A stretch of DNA of 64,000 bases from NCBI RefSeq assembly GCF_004795035.1, contig NZ_SSBK01000009.1, positions 124,001-188,000 of the forward strand, given 5' to 3'. Of this stretch, positions 52,360-60,669 are shown piece by piece; positions within the stretch are counted from its first letter, which is position 1, and every line of letters begins with the position of its first letter. The stretch comes from Streptomyces sp. A0958 (lineage in GTDB: Bacteria > Actinomycetota > Actinomycetes > Streptomycetales > Streptomycetaceae). The notes under the pieces are model-generated. The model made no database searches. It was not told where the DNA came from and saw only the letters and a program-made list of their open reading frames with translations. A program made the translations under genes and the position numbers.

Positions 52360-53514
52360 ATGATGAGCCCGACCCTCAATGTGCCCGGCCAGGATCAGAT
52401 CCGGCGTGCCCCCAAGGTCCTTCTGCACGACCACCTCGACGGCGGTCTCCGCCCCGGGACGATCGTCGACCTCGCCGCCGCGAGTGGTTACGACGCGCTG
52501 CCCGAGACCGAGCCGGACAAGCTCGGCGTCTGGTTCCGGGAGGCCGCCGACTCCGGTTCGCTGGAGCGGTATCTGGAGACGTTCGCCCATACCTGTGCCG
52601 TCATGCAGACCCGTGACGCGCTGTTCCGGGTCGCCGCCGAGTGCGCGGAGGACCTGGCGGCCGACGGTGTCGTCTACGCCGAGGTGCGGTACGCCCCCGA
52701 GCAGCACCTGGAGGCCGGCCTGACCCTCGAAGAGGTCGTGGAGGCCGTCAACGAGGGCTTCCGCGAGGGCGAGCGGCGGGCCCGGCAGGACGGGAACCGC
52801 ATCCGGGTCGGCGCCTTGCTCACCGCGATGCGGCATGCCGCCCGGTCGCTGGAGATCGCCGAGCTCGCCAACCGCTACCGGGACCAGGGCGTCGCCGGCT
52901 TCGACATCGCGGGCGCCGAGGCCGGGTTCCCTCCCACCCGGCACCTGGACGCCTTCGAGTACCTCAAGCGCGAGAACAACCACTTCACCATCCACGCGGG
53001 CGAGGCCTTCGGGCTGCCGTCGATCTGGCAGGCCATCCAGTGGTGCGGCGCCGACCGGCTCGGCCACGGGGTCCGCATCATCGACGACATCGAGGTCGCG
53101 GAGGGCGGTGGGGTGAAGCTGGGCCGCCTCGCCTCCTACGTACGGGACAAGCGCATCCCGCTGGAGCTCTGCCCGACGTCCAACCTCCAGACCGGGGCGG
53201 CCTCCTCGTACGCAGAGCACCCCATCGGGCTGCTGCGTAAGCTGCACTTCCGGGCCACCGTGAACACGGACAACCGGCTCATGAGCGGTACGAGCATGAG
53301 CCGGGAATTCGAGAAGCTGACCGAGACCTTCGGATACACGCTCGACGACATGCAGTGGTTCACCGTCAATGCGATGAAGTCAGCATTCATTCCTTTCGAT
53401 GAACGTCTGGCGATGATCAATGACGTCATCAAGCCCGGATACGCGGAGCTGAAGTCCGAGTGGCTTTTTGAGCAGACCGCTGCGACCAGCGTGTCTTCCT
53501 CGCTCGCTGGCTGA
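52360..53514 (+). CDS. add: Adenosine deaminase
   Basis: Zinc metalloenzyme of 384 residues converting adenosine and deoxyadenosine to inosine forms. Metal and substrate residues are visible: [12 protein letters not shown] (HxH), [10 protein letters not shown] (His and catalytic Glu region), [11 protein letters not shown] and the C-terminal [13 protein letters not shown] in place of the more usual NTDDP. Two adjacent ATG codons (52360, 52363) are possible starts. It is a single-gene unit between the shared operator and a strong terminator. Confidence 0.94.
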   Translation: MMSPTLNVPGQDQIRRAPKVLLHDHLDGGLRPGTIVDLAAASGYDALPETEPDKLGVWFREAADSGSLERYLETFAHTCAVMQTRDALFRVAAECAEDLAADGVVYAEVRYAPEQHLEAGLTLEEVVEAVNEGFREGERRARQDGNRIRVGALLTAMRHAARSLEIAELANRYRDQGVAGFDIAGAEAGFPPTRHLDAFEYLKRENNHFTIHAGEAFGLPSIWQAIQWCGADRLGHGVRIIDDIEVAEGGGVKLGRLASYVRDKRIPLELCPTSNLQTGAASSYAEHPIGLLRKLHFRATVNTDNRLMSGTSMSREFEKLTETFGYTLDDMQWFTVNAMKSAFIPFDERLAMINDVIKPGYAELKSEWLFEQTAATSVSSSLAG

Positions 53515-53524
53515 TCCGGCCGTG

Positions 53525-53564
53525 CGGAAAACGGCCGGTGATTATGCATACCGGCCGTTTTCCG
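53525..53564 (+). terminator. Terminator after add
   Basis: Perfect 15 bp stem CGGAAAACGGCCGGT / ACCGGCCGTTTTCCG with a 10-base AT-rich loop, 11 bases after the add stop. Confidence 0.88.
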
Positions 53565-53655
53565 GGGTGGCGGATGTTTGCGGGAAAGGGGTGCGGCTGA
53601 CTACGTTGCAAAGCCGCTCGCATTCCACATCCCCTTCCCCAAGGATGAATGTCAT

Positions 53656-53970
53656 ATGAAGCAGTCTGCTGCCAGGACTCTCGGTGTCGCCGCTCTCGGT
53701 GCCGCCTTCGCCGCTGCCGCCGCCGGTACCGCCTCGGCCTCCGCGCTGCCGCTCGAAGCCGTGTCCGGCGTCCTGCCCGTCGCCGGCGCGGTCGCCGACG
53801 CCACGTCGACGCTGCCGGTCCAGGACACCGCCAACCAACTCCTCGGCACCAGCCAGACCAAGGTCCTGAACGACGCCACCACCCCCGTCAAGGGCCTTCT
53901 CGGCGGCATGCCCGCCGGCGGGCTGACCACCAGCGGCCTCTCCGCCAACGGTCTGCCGCTCGGCCACTGA
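53656..53970 (+). CDS. Small secreted protein
   Basis: A 104-residue exported protein. Signal peptide MKQSAARTLGVAALGAAFAA continuing to ASA, then a low-complexity mature part (LPLEAVSGVLPVAGAVADAT, then VKGLLGGMPAGGLTTSGL). It resembles a paralogue at 60193-60609 in layout and in motifs such as LP-V and D-NQLLG/DNVVG. No enzymatic motif. These are abundant small secreted proteins of unknown function in Streptomyces. Confidence 0.8.
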   Translation: MKQSAARTLGVAALGAAFAAAAAGTASASALPLEAVSGVLPVAGAVADATSTLPVQDTANQLLGTSQTKVLNDATTPVKGLLGGMPAGGLTTSGLSANGLPLGH

Positions 53971-54049
53971 GCGGCAGCGCTTGCACACGCCTGTGGGCGG
54001 TCACCCGGATCGGGGGACCGCCCACAGGCGTGTGCGTACGGGACGACCG

Positions 54050-54259
54050 CTACCAGGCGCCCGCCGCCGATGACCGCCCCTCCTCCTGGGGGAGCAGTAC
54101 CCACAGCGCCAGGTAGAGCAGGAACTGCGGGCCCGGCAGCAGGCACGAGAGCACGAAGATGATGCGCATGGTCCTCGCGGACGTGCCGAAGCGCCGCGCC
54201 AGCGCTGCGCACACTCCGCCGAGCATGCGTCCGTCACGGGGGCGGGCAAGTGCGGCCAT
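54050..54259 (-). CDS. PspC domain membrane protein
   Basis: A 69-residue protein consisting of one PspC domain: DGRMLGGVCAALARRFGTSA followed by a hydrophobic segment IIFVLSCLLPGPQFLLYLAL ending WVLLPQEE. ATG 54259 follows AAGGAG. PspC domains occur in phage-shock and envelope-stress proteins; no psp partner is present. Confidence 0.88.
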   Translation of the reverse strand: MAALARPRDGRMLGGVCAALARRFGTSARTMRIIFVLSCLLPGPQFLLYLALWVLLPQEEGRSSAAGAW

Positions 54260-54351
54260 GGTGGGCTCCTTCGCGAACCGTTGCGTGGGGAGCGGTCCGT
54301 TGCGCTCCCGATGTCCCCATGGTTGCGCACGAACAGGGGCAAAGCATCGCT

Positions 54352-54903
54352 CTACGGGGCCATCCCGACCCTGGAAATCGTCGGGGTCGAACCCTGAGGG
54401 GCCTCGTGGCCGCCGCGCGACACCACCCGCACCCGCCGCTGACCGCCCTGGCGCCGCAGCCGCGCCCGGCACGCCGGTACGACCAGGACGTGGGCGAGGG
54501 CGACGCCCGCCGTGTTCAGGAACAGCGAGTCGACGTCGACGACCTGACCGGGCACTCCGGTCTGCCCCAGCTCGATGGCCAGCGAGATCAGCGCACCGGC
54601 CGCGACCGTCCGGGCCAGCGAGGACCACGGCGAGACGTGGAGCCGGCCCCCGGCCATCGGGAGCAGCACGCCCAGCGGCGCCAGCAGCAGGAGCCCGCCG
54701 CCGATCCGGCGGGACGCGACAGCCGGGCCGAGCGACAGATCGGCCTTGATACCGGCGAACGGCGTGAGGTTGGCGGCCGTCATCCACGGCACGTCCAGCG
54801 GGCGCAGACTGAGCCACCCGACGAGCAGCAGATGCGCGAGGAGCAGCGACACCCCGGCCGCGCGGAAGCGGATGACGGCCTGGCCGTCCGTACCTTGACG
54901 CAC
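54352..54903 (-). CDS. VanZ family membrane protein
   Basis: A 183-residue membrane protein with 4-5 hydrophobic segments. VanZ features are SLLLAHLLLVGWLSLRPLDV, the TPF segment (ANLTPFAG), LLLLAPLGVLLPMAGGRL and the ELGQTGVPGQVVDVDSLFLN motif. GTG start at 54903. VanZ proteins give low-level glycopeptide tolerance in some bacteria; the housekeeping role is unclear. Basic cytoplasmic tail. Confidence 0.85.
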   Translation of the reverse strand: MRQGTDGQAVIRFRAAGVSLLLAHLLLVGWLSLRPLDVPWMTAANLTPFAGIKADLSLGPAVASRRIGGGLLLLAPLGVLLPMAGGRLHVSPWSSLARTVAAGALISLAIELGQTGVPGQVVDVDSLFLNTAGVALAHVLVVPACRARLRRQGGQRRVRVVSRGGHEAPQGSTPTISRVGMAP

Positions 54904-54953
54904 GAAGCCCTAGACGCGGGCGGCGGCAGGATCGGTTCCGCATGGGCCGGGGA

Positions 54954-55027
54954 GACCTGGCTCACGCAGACCTGGCTCACGCAGACCTGCCTCACGCAGA
55001 CCTGCCTCACGCAGACCTGCCTCACGG
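54954..55027. repeat. 15 bp tandem repeat upstream of the VanZ gene
   Basis: Five units (four full, one 14 bases) of GACCTGSCTCACGCA starting at 54954, 54969, 54984, 54999 and 55014. It lies 50 bases beyond the VanZ start, so it may be in the promoter region. Not derived from a gene end, unlike the block at 55121. Confidence 0.85.
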
Positions 55028-55120
55028 CGGAGGACCGCGCGGGCGGCGGCATCCGGAGCCATGGCTATGGGGCCTGTGTGCGGCGGACCGGGGGCGCGGG
55101 CCCGGCCCTGGACCGGCGGA

Positions 55121-55310
55121 CGCCTCCCACGGCGGTCCGGTGGTCCCACCGTGCCCGATGTCGGGCGGGCGCCTCCCACGGCGGTCCGGTGGTCCCACCG
55201 TGCCCGATGTCGGGCGGGCGCCTCCCACGGCGGTCCGGCGGTCCCACCGTGCCCGATGTCGGGCGGGCGCCTCCTACGGCAGTCCCACCGTGCCCAGTGT
55301 CGGTACCGCC
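55121..55310 (-). repeat. 49 bp tandem repeat copied from the lipoprotein gene 3' end
   Basis: Units beginning CGCCTCCCACGGCGGTCC start at 55121, 55170 and 55219 with an exact 49-base period; the fourth at 55268 contains the stop (55274-55276) and last codons of the leftward lipoprotein gene. Shared segments CACGGC, GGTCCCACCGTGCCC and TGTCGG tie the copies to the coding end. Confidence 0.88.
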
Positions 55311-55891
55311 TTCGGGCTGGCCTTCGTCTCCGCCGTGCACAGGTACCCGCGCGCCGGGTAGTTCCCCGGGCCGCCCAGCGTCACCGTCTCCCCGGGGACC
55401 AGCGCCTCGCTCTCCGTGAACGTGCAGACGATCTGGGCCAGCGCCTCGGCCGGCAGGTCCTCCGGCTGCTGGCTGAGCCGCAGCGCGTCCTCCGCGTCGC
55501 CCGCGCGAGGGCCGGAGATCCGGAGCGACTTCGGGACGTCGGTGGAGAAGCCCGCCTGCTGCTCGTCGGCCGTGGGGCGGCGGCGCAGCTCGCCCAGGAG
55601 CTCGGTGGCGATCCGCAGGCGGTCCGACTTCGCCTCCGCGACCTGTACCGCACGGTCCACCGTCACCAGTTGCGAGGCGCAGACCAGGTAGATCTGTACG
55701 GGGATGCCCTGCTCGGCCTGGGACGCGACGTCCTCGGCGGGCATCGCGCACGGCACCCGGGACGGGGCGGCTCCGGCGTCGACCGGCACCGATGTGGTGC
55801 GGATGCCGCAGCCCGCGGCCAGTACGGCACAGAGTGCGGCACCGGCCAGGGCGGCGGCGGGGCGGTGTCCCCGGCGTTCGCTGCGCCTCAC
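55274..55891 (-). CDS. Lipoprotein encoded with the AfsQ1/Q2 system
   Basis: A 205-residue lipoprotein with signal peptide and lipobox (LCAVLAAGC, Cys at about 28). The exterior part contains two Cys (PCAMPAED, LVCASQ) and a helical region (QVAEAKSDRLRIATELLGEL) but no known domain. Its start overlaps the stop of the sensor kinase gene (GTGA), so it is part of the same operon; a sensory accessory role on the outer face is plausible. Its 3' end is tandemly duplicated downstream. Confidence 0.8.
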   Translation of the reverse strand: MRRSERRGHRPAAALAGAALCAVLAAGCGIRTTSVPVDAGAAPSRVPCAMPAEDVASQAEQGIPVQIYLVCASQLVTVDRAVQVAEAKSDRLRIATELLGELRRRPTADEQQAGFSTDVPKSLRISGPRAGDAEDALRLSQQPEDLPAEALAQIVCTFTESEALVPGETVTLGGPGNYPARGYLCTAETKASPKAVPTLGTVGLP

Positions 55892-57462
55892 GTCGGGTCG
55901 TCCTCCTGGTGGTCCGGTATCGGTGCGTCGTGGTCGTGGTCGTGGTCGTGGTCGTCGGCGTCGTGGTCCTCGGTGTCACGGCTCAGCGCCTCGGCGTCGC
56001 GCGGCAGGCGCAGCACGAAGATCGCGCCGTCGCCGTCCGGCGAGTTCCTGGCGGTGATGTCGCCGTTGTGGATGTGCGCGTTCTCCATGGCGATGGAGAG
56101 CCCGAGCCCGCTTCCTTCGGAACGCGGCCGGGAGGCGCTTGCCTTGTAGAAGCGGTCGAAGACGTGGGGCAGCACGTCCTCCGGGATGCCGGGGCCGTGG
56201 TCGCGGACCTCGATGACCAGCTCCTCGCCCTCGATGCGCACCGAGACCCGTACCGGCGAACCGCCGTGCTTCAGCGCGTTGCCGATCAGGTTGGCCAGGA
56301 TCACGTCGAGCCGGCGCGGATCGAGGCGGACCATCATGCCGCGCTCGGCGTCCAGGTTCACCGCGTCCAGCCAGGCGCGTGCGTCGATGCAGGCGGTCAC
56401 CTGGTCGGCGACGTCCACGTCGTCCAGGACCAGCCGGGCGGTGCCCGCGTCGAAGCGGGTCACCTCCATCAGGTTCTCCACCAGGTCGTTGAGACGCCGG
56501 GTCTCGCTCACCACCAGGTGCACGGCGGGCGCGATCATCGGGTCCAGGCTGTCGGCCTCCTCCTCCAGCACCTCGGCGACCGCGGTGATCGCGGTGAGCG
56601 GCGTGCGCAGCTCGTGCGACATGTCGGCGACGAAGCGGCGGCTGGCCTCCTCCCGCGCGCTCATGTCCGCGACCTTCTTCTCCAGCGAGCCGGCCGTCTT
56701 GTTGAACGTCCGGGACAGGTCGGCCAGTTCATCGGTGCCGGACACCACGAGCCGGGTGTCGAGCTTGCCCTCGCCGAGCTTGCGGGCGGCGTCCCCGAGC
56801 CGCTGCACCGGGCGCAGCACGGTCGTCGCCGCGGCCTGGGCGAGCAGGGCCGAGCCGACCAGGGCGAGCGCCGTGGCGATCCCCAGCGACCAGGCCAGGG
56901 AGCTGAGGTCCTGGCGTTCCTGGTCGAGCGACTTGAGCATGTAGCCGGTCGGCCCCCCGCCGATGATCTTGGTACCGGCGACGAGGTACGGCGTACCGCG
57001 GATCGAGGTCCGCTGCCAGAACAGGTGGTACTCGTACTTGTTGCCCGCCTTGACCGGCTGCTTCTTGCCGACCTGCTTCTGCAGCGACAGCGGCACGTTG
57101 CTGCGCGTGAAGGTGTCCAGGTCGGAGTTGCCGACGATGGGCTTGCCCGGGTCGCGTTCGTCGATCAGGAGCACGCTGTAGCCGGGGCTGCTGCTCGCCA
57201 TCTGCACGGCGGCGGTCTGCAGGTCCTCCTTGGTGGGGCGCAGCGGCAGCGAGGCCGCCCGCGTCTGCATCTCCTGGCGGAAGTCCCCGAGCGCCGCGTC
57301 CTGCGTGCGCGTCAGCACGGCCTCGCGGTTCAGCCAGTACGCGATTCCGGACGCCGACACCGCGGCGGTCAGCGCGACCAGGGCGAACACGACGACGAGC
57401 CGCAGCCGCAGGCTGGTCCAGCGGAGCCCGGCGAGCAGGCTCCGCCGCACAGCCGTGCTCAC
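55888..57462 (-). CDS. afsQ2: Sensor histidine kinase AfsQ2
   Basis: Membrane sensor kinase of 524 residues. Two spans (about 22-44 and 185-207) enclose an extracytoplasmic sensor region. A HAMP linker follows, then the phosphoacceptor motif FVADMSHELRTPLTA (His at about 280) and the ATPase boxes LIGNALKHG (N), DHGPGIP (G1) and GSGLGLSIAM (G2). The C-terminal tail is His/Asp-rich (DHDADDHDHDHDHD), encoded by a hexanucleotide repeat. The name follows the partner regulator and the sigQ linkage. Coupled to both flanking genes. Confidence 0.9.
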   Translation of the reverse strand: MSTAVRRSLLAGLRWTSLRLRLVVVFALVALTAAVSASGIAYWLNREAVLTRTQDAALGDFRQEMQTRAASLPLRPTKEDLQTAAVQMASSSPGYSVLLIDERDPGKPIVGNSDLDTFTRSNVPLSLQKQVGKKQPVKAGNKYEYHLFWQRTSIRGTPYLVAGTKIIGGGPTGYMLKSLDQERQDLSSLAWSLGIATALALVGSALLAQAAATTVLRPVQRLGDAARKLGEGKLDTRLVVSGTDELADLSRTFNKTAGSLEKKVADMSAREEASRRFVADMSHELRTPLTAITAVAEVLEEEADSLDPMIAPAVHLVVSETRRLNDLVENLMEVTRFDAGTARLVLDDVDVADQVTACIDARAWLDAVNLDAERGMMVRLDPRRLDVILANLIGNALKHGGSPVRVSVRIEGEELVIEVRDHGPGIPEDVLPHVFDRFYKASASRPRSEGSGLGLSIAMENAHIHNGDITARNSPDGDGAIFVLRLPRDAEALSRDTEDHDADDHDHDHDHDAPIPDHQEDDPT

Positions 57463-58136
57463 TGCGGCGAGTCCAGCCGGTATCCCACGCCCCGCACCGT
57501 ACGGATCAGGGTCGGCGACGACGGTACGTCCTCCACCTTCGCGCGCAGCCGCTGGACGCAGGCGTCCACCAGGCGTGAGTCACCGAGGTAGTCGTGCTCC
57601 CAGACCAGGCGCAGCAGTTGCTGCCGGGACAGGGCCTGGCCCGGCCGGCGGCTCAGTTCGAGCAGGAGGCGCAGCTCGGTCGGCGTGAGCTGAAGGTCCT
57701 CGCCGTTCTTCGTGACGGTCATGGCGGACCGGTCGATCACCACGTTCCCGAACGTGGCGGAGTCGGTGGACTCCCGTTCGCCGCGGCGCAGCACCGCGCG
57801 GATGCGGGCGTCGAGCACCCGCCCCTGTACCGGCTTGACGACATAGTCGTCGGCGCCGGACTCCAGCCCCACCACGACGTCGATGTCGTCGCTGCGCGCG
57901 GTCAGCAGGATGATCGGCAGCTGGTCGGTGCGCCGGATGCGCCGGCACACCTCGAAACCGTCGATCCCGGGCAGCATCACGTCCAGCACGACCAGGTCGG
58001 GGCGCTGCTCGCGCAGCAGGTTGAGGCCGTCCTCTCCCGTCGCCGCGGTGGCCACACGGTGGCCCTGGCGTGACAGCGAGAGTTCGAGGGCCGTGCGGAT
58101 GGCGTCGTCGTCCTCGATCAGCAACAGGAAAGGCAC
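57459..58136 (-). CDS. afsQ1: Response regulator AfsQ1
   Basis: OmpR/PhoB-type regulator of 225 residues. The receiver domain has the acidic pair (IEDDD), phosphoacceptor Asp in VVLDVMLPG, LLTARSD and the Lys in YVVKPV. The C-terminal winged helix includes LTPTELRLLLELSRRPGQ and VDACVQRLRAKVED. GTG 58136 gives the expected length. In S. coelicolor AfsQ1 controls antibiotic and nitrogen genes and activates the divergent sigQ; the same layout is present here with a matching binding site in between. Confidence 0.93.
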   Translation of the reverse strand: MPFLLLIEDDDAIRTALELSLSRQGHRVATAATGEDGLNLLREQRPDLVVLDVMLPGIDGFEVCRRIRRTDQLPIILLTARSDDIDVVVGLESGADDYVVKPVQGRVLDARIRAVLRRGERESTDSATFGNVVIDRSAMTVTKNGEDLQLTPTELRLLLELSRRPGQALSRQQLLRLVWEHDYLGDSRLVDACVQRLRAKVEDVPSSPTLIRTVRGVGYRLDSPQ

Positions 58137-58249
58137 TTGGTCATTCTGACCCATGGGGCGCCCCAGTTCGACAGTTGGTCCCCCCGGATGCACGCCCCAC
58201 ACGTCCCTCATGCATCAACAAGCCCGGGTTCGCGCCGCCGCCGGGCCCT

Positions 58250-58265
58250 GTGACAGGCCTGTGAC
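58250..58265 (+). promoter_or_regulatory. AfsQ1 binding box upstream of sigQ
   Basis: GTGACAGGCCTGTGAC, an exact match to the AfsQ1 consensus as I remember it (GTnAC, six bases, GTnAC). It lies between afsQ1 and sigQ, about 100 bases before the chosen sigQ start. Confidence 0.78.
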
Positions 58266-58348
58266 AGTCGGCGGACACCGCCATGAAACTGCCCCGGCAA
58301 GCTCATTGGCACAAGGAACGGACGGACTCCACCGACGGGGGGCGCGAG

Positions 58349-59092
58349 ATGAACGCAACTCACAGCATCAACGCAAGCGCAGTTGTCACGCGTCTCCACG
58401 ATGTCGGGCGGAGCACCGAGAAGTCCGGCGCCGCAGTGAACGGACGGGGGTGCGTTCGAGGCGCCGGGCGTCAGCACACGTCATTCATGACGGTGGTTGA
58501 CGCGGGTAGCGGGGGAAGCTCGTACGGGGAGGTCTCGGGGGAGCGGAAGGCACCGGCACGGTCCGAGGACGCCGAAGCGGCGTTCACGGCCTACGTCCGG
58601 GAGCGCCGCGCCTCCCTGTACGCCACCGCCTACCACCTGACCGGTGACCGGTTCGAGGCCGAGGACCTGCTGCAGAGCGCCCTCTTCTCGACGTACCGGG
58701 CCTGGGACCGGATCAGCGACAAGGCGGCGGTCGGCGGCTATCTGCGCCGCACGATGACCAACCTCCACATCAGCGCCTGGCGCAGGCGCAAGCTGAACGA
58801 ATACCCGACCGAGGAACTGCCGGAGACGGCGGGCGACACGGACGCGATGCGCGGCACGGAGCTGCGCGCCGTGCTCTGGCAGGCGCTGGCGCGACTGCCG
58901 GAACTCCAGCGCACGATGCTGGTCCTGCGGTACTACGAGGGCCGTACGGACCCGGAGATCGCGTCCATCCTCGACATCAGTGTCGGCACGGTGAAGTCGA
59001 GCATCTGGCGGTCGCTCCGCCGGCTGCGCGAGGACGAGGTCCTCAGCTTCGGCCGTGACGAGGAGGAGTCCTTCGGCGAGCTGGTGGCCTGA
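58349..59092 (+). CDS. sigQ: RNA polymerase sigma factor SigQ (ECF type)
   Basis: ECF sigma factor of 247 residues. Region 2 (YATAYHLTGDRFEAEDLLQS, YLRRTMTNLHISAWRRRK) and region 4 (RLPELQRTMLVLRYYEGRTD, DISVGTVKSSIWRSLRRLRE) match the SigE/SigQ class common in actinobacteria. Residues 1-60 are Ser/Gly-rich and not conserved in the family; the start could be ATG 58349 or an in-frame ATG further up or down. It is divergent from afsQ1 and expected to be AfsQ1-activated. Confidence 0.85.
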   Translation: MNATHSINASAVVTRLHDVGRSTEKSGAAVNGRGCVRGAGRQHTSFMTVVDAGSGGSSYGEVSGERKAPARSEDAEAAFTAYVRERRASLYATAYHLTGDRFEAEDLLQSALFSTYRAWDRISDKAAVGGYLRRTMTNLHISAWRRRKLNEYPTEELPETAGDTDAMRGTELRAVLWQALARLPELQRTMLVLRYYEGRTDPEIASILDISVGTVKSSIWRSLRRLREDEVLSFGRDEEESFGELVA

Positions 59093-59321
59093 AGGAGCGG
59101 GGGAAACGGGGGCGCTGCCGCTTTGGGGGAGGCGGTGGTGTTACGGGGGAGAGAACGGGGGCCCGGGGGATACGGGGGCTGCCGCTGCTTCGGGGGAGGC
59201 GGCGGTGTACGGGGGAACGGGGATACGGGGGACAACGGGGGATACGGGGAAGCTGTGGGGTCGGACGGGCCGGGGGGTCCTGTCCGGCCCCGCGGTGCGT
59301 TCGGGGGCGCTGCCCCCGGGC
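59093..59321 (+). other. G-run-rich intergenic segment after sigQ
   Basis: About 230 bases with many runs of four to five G separated by short A/T/C spacers (units such as ACGGGGGA, GATACGGGG). No gene-like coding pattern. The top strand could form G-quadruplexes in the sigQ 3' transcript region. No RNA gene recognised. Confidence 0.6.
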
Positions 59322-59435
59322 CCCCGCTCCTCAATGGCGGGAGGGGCTTGGGATTGCCGCCCCGCTCCTCAATCGCCGGAGGGGCTTGGAGTTGCCGCCC
59401 CGCTCCTCATTGGCCGGAGGGGCTTGAATGGGCGG
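59322..59435 (-). repeat. 38 bp tandem repeat spanning the kinase gene stop
   Basis: Units starting CCCCGCTCCTCA at 59322, 59360 and 59398. The last contains the stop codon (59407-59409) and final codons (SPSGQ) of the leftward P-loop kinase gene. I recall closely similar CTCCTCAATCGCCGGAGGGG elements dispersed at gene ends throughout Streptomyces genomes; each can form a small hairpin. Confidence 0.85.
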
Positions 59436-60117
59436 GTGTGCGGTGGGGGCCTGCTGCGGCTGCTGCCAGGCGGCCCAGGGCCTCTTCCTTGTTGCAGGGG
59501 TGGGCCCCCAACTCGGTCTGGCGGGCCACGATGCGGCGTTCCGAGCGCATCAGGCGCCAGCCGCGCCGGAGCAGGAACGGCACCGACTTGCGGCTCTCGC
59601 GCAGGTCGCGCAGGAGGCGGCGGCGGAACGTCGTCGAGGGGCGGCCGCGCAGGCACAGCGCGTCGGCCAGCAGGCCCAGTGACTGGCAGCGTCCGATGAT
59701 GTCGGCGGCGAAGATCCCCTCGGCCACGAAGAGCGGGGTGCGCTCGATGTGGAACGTCTCGTGGCCGGTGCGGGAGCTGGTGGAGATGTCGTACACCGGG
59801 ACGTCGGTGCGGCCGGTGCGGCAGAGTTCGGCGACCGCGGCGACCGCGGCGTCGGCGTCCCAGGAGAGTACGGAGTCCCAGTCGATGTCCGTACTGCCCT
59901 CGACGAGCGGCAGCGTGGGGTCGCCGGCCTCCTTGTAGAAGTCGTCCAGCCGCAGCACCGGGAGGCCGGTGCGGGCGGCGAGGGAGGACTTGCCGGAGCC
60001 GGAGGGGCCCGCCAGGAGGACGACTCGGGTCGAAAGCGCTTGGGAACTCACAGGACACGAGTGTGAGGCATTGACCCGCACAGGCGACCCCTGGGTGGTC
60101 CTGTTGGTATCACGCAT
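59407..60117 (-). CDS. Uridine kinase-like P-loop protein
   Basis: A 236-residue nucleotide kinase-like protein. Walker A is LLAGPSGSGKSSLA at about 34-47, followed by VLRLDDFYKEAGDP (the uridine-kinase DDFY motif), DIDWDSVLSWD and LFVAEGIFAADII. It ends in an Ala/Pro-rich tail that includes the repeat-derived SPSGQ. Whether it phosphorylates uridine is uncertain, but the family fits the pyrimidine-salvage theme nearby. ATG 60117 has GAGG upstream; a GTG at 60120 is the alternative. Confidence 0.82.
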   Translation of the reverse strand: MRDTNRTTQGSPVRVNASHSCPVSSQALSTRVVLLAGPSGSGKSSLAARTGLPVLRLDDFYKEAGDPTLPLVEGSTDIDWDSVLSWDADAAVAAVAELCRTGRTDVPVYDISTSSRTGHETFHIERTPLFVAEGIFAADIIGRCQSLGLLADALCLRGRPSTTFRRRLLRDLRESRKSVPFLLRRGWRLMRSERRIVARQTELGAHPCNKEEALGRLAAAAAGPHRTPAHSSPSGQ

Positions 60118-60192
60118 CACACCTCAACTACGCTGTGCACTCGGTTGATTACATGACCGATGGTTCGATCGGCCCGATCAGGTGGGAAATCC

Positions 60193-60609
60193 ATGGCACG
60201 TCACGCACTTTCCAAGTCCCGGCGCCGTACCCTGCTGCGCGCAGGCCTGACCGTCACCGCGGTGGGCGCCGCGCTCGGCGCGGGGGGTGCCGCGGCCCAG
60301 GCCGCGCCGCTGCCCGTCGTCCAGGCGACCGGGACCGACACCAGCCTCGGGGAGGCCACCGAGGCGGCCGGTGGCGCGCTGACCGGGGCGCTCGGCCAGT
60401 CGCTGGACAACGGGATCGCGCCCGTCACCCACCTGCGCCTCGACCCGCTGGCCGGCACCGGCGTCGACCCGCTGGACAACGTGGTCGGCACCCAGGTCGC
60501 CGACTTCAAGCCGCTGTCCACCGGGCTGGTCACCGACCCCGTGACCAGTGGCGGCGCCCTGAAGGACCTGCCCCTCGTGGGCCAGGCCGTCGGCGGGCTG
60601 CACGGCTGA
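60193..60609 (+). CDS. Small secreted protein, possible Tat substrate
   Basis: A 138-residue exported protein. The signal peptide has a basic start (SKSRRRTLLRAGLTVTAVGA) with a twin Arg and ends AQAAP. The mature part is low complexity with repeated DPL/DNVV segments (HLRLDPLAGTGVDPLDNVVG). Similar in style to the protein at 53656. Function unknown. Confidence 0.75.
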   Translation: MARHALSKSRRRTLLRAGLTVTAVGAALGAGGAAAQAAPLPVVQATGTDTSLGEATEAAGGALTGALGQSLDNGIAPVTHLRLDPLAGTGVDPLDNVVGTQVADFKPLSTGLVTDPVTSGGALKDLPLVGQAVGGLHG

Positions 60610-60617
60610 CACGGAGG

Positions 60618-60656
60618 CGGCCCGTGCCCCGGAGAAGCCTCCGGGACACGGGCCGC
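60618..60656. terminator. Terminator between convergent genes
   Basis: Stem GCGGCCCGTG / CACGGGCCGC extended by an inner CCCCGGAG / CTCCGGG hairpin, between the secreted-protein stop and the end of the leftward aldehyde dehydrogenase gene. Confidence 0.75.
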
Positions 60657-60669
60657 GCCCGTACCCGCG

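Noticed and set aside
54954..55027. Short CRISPR-like array
   Set aside because: 15-base units with no spacers: a simple tandem repeat.
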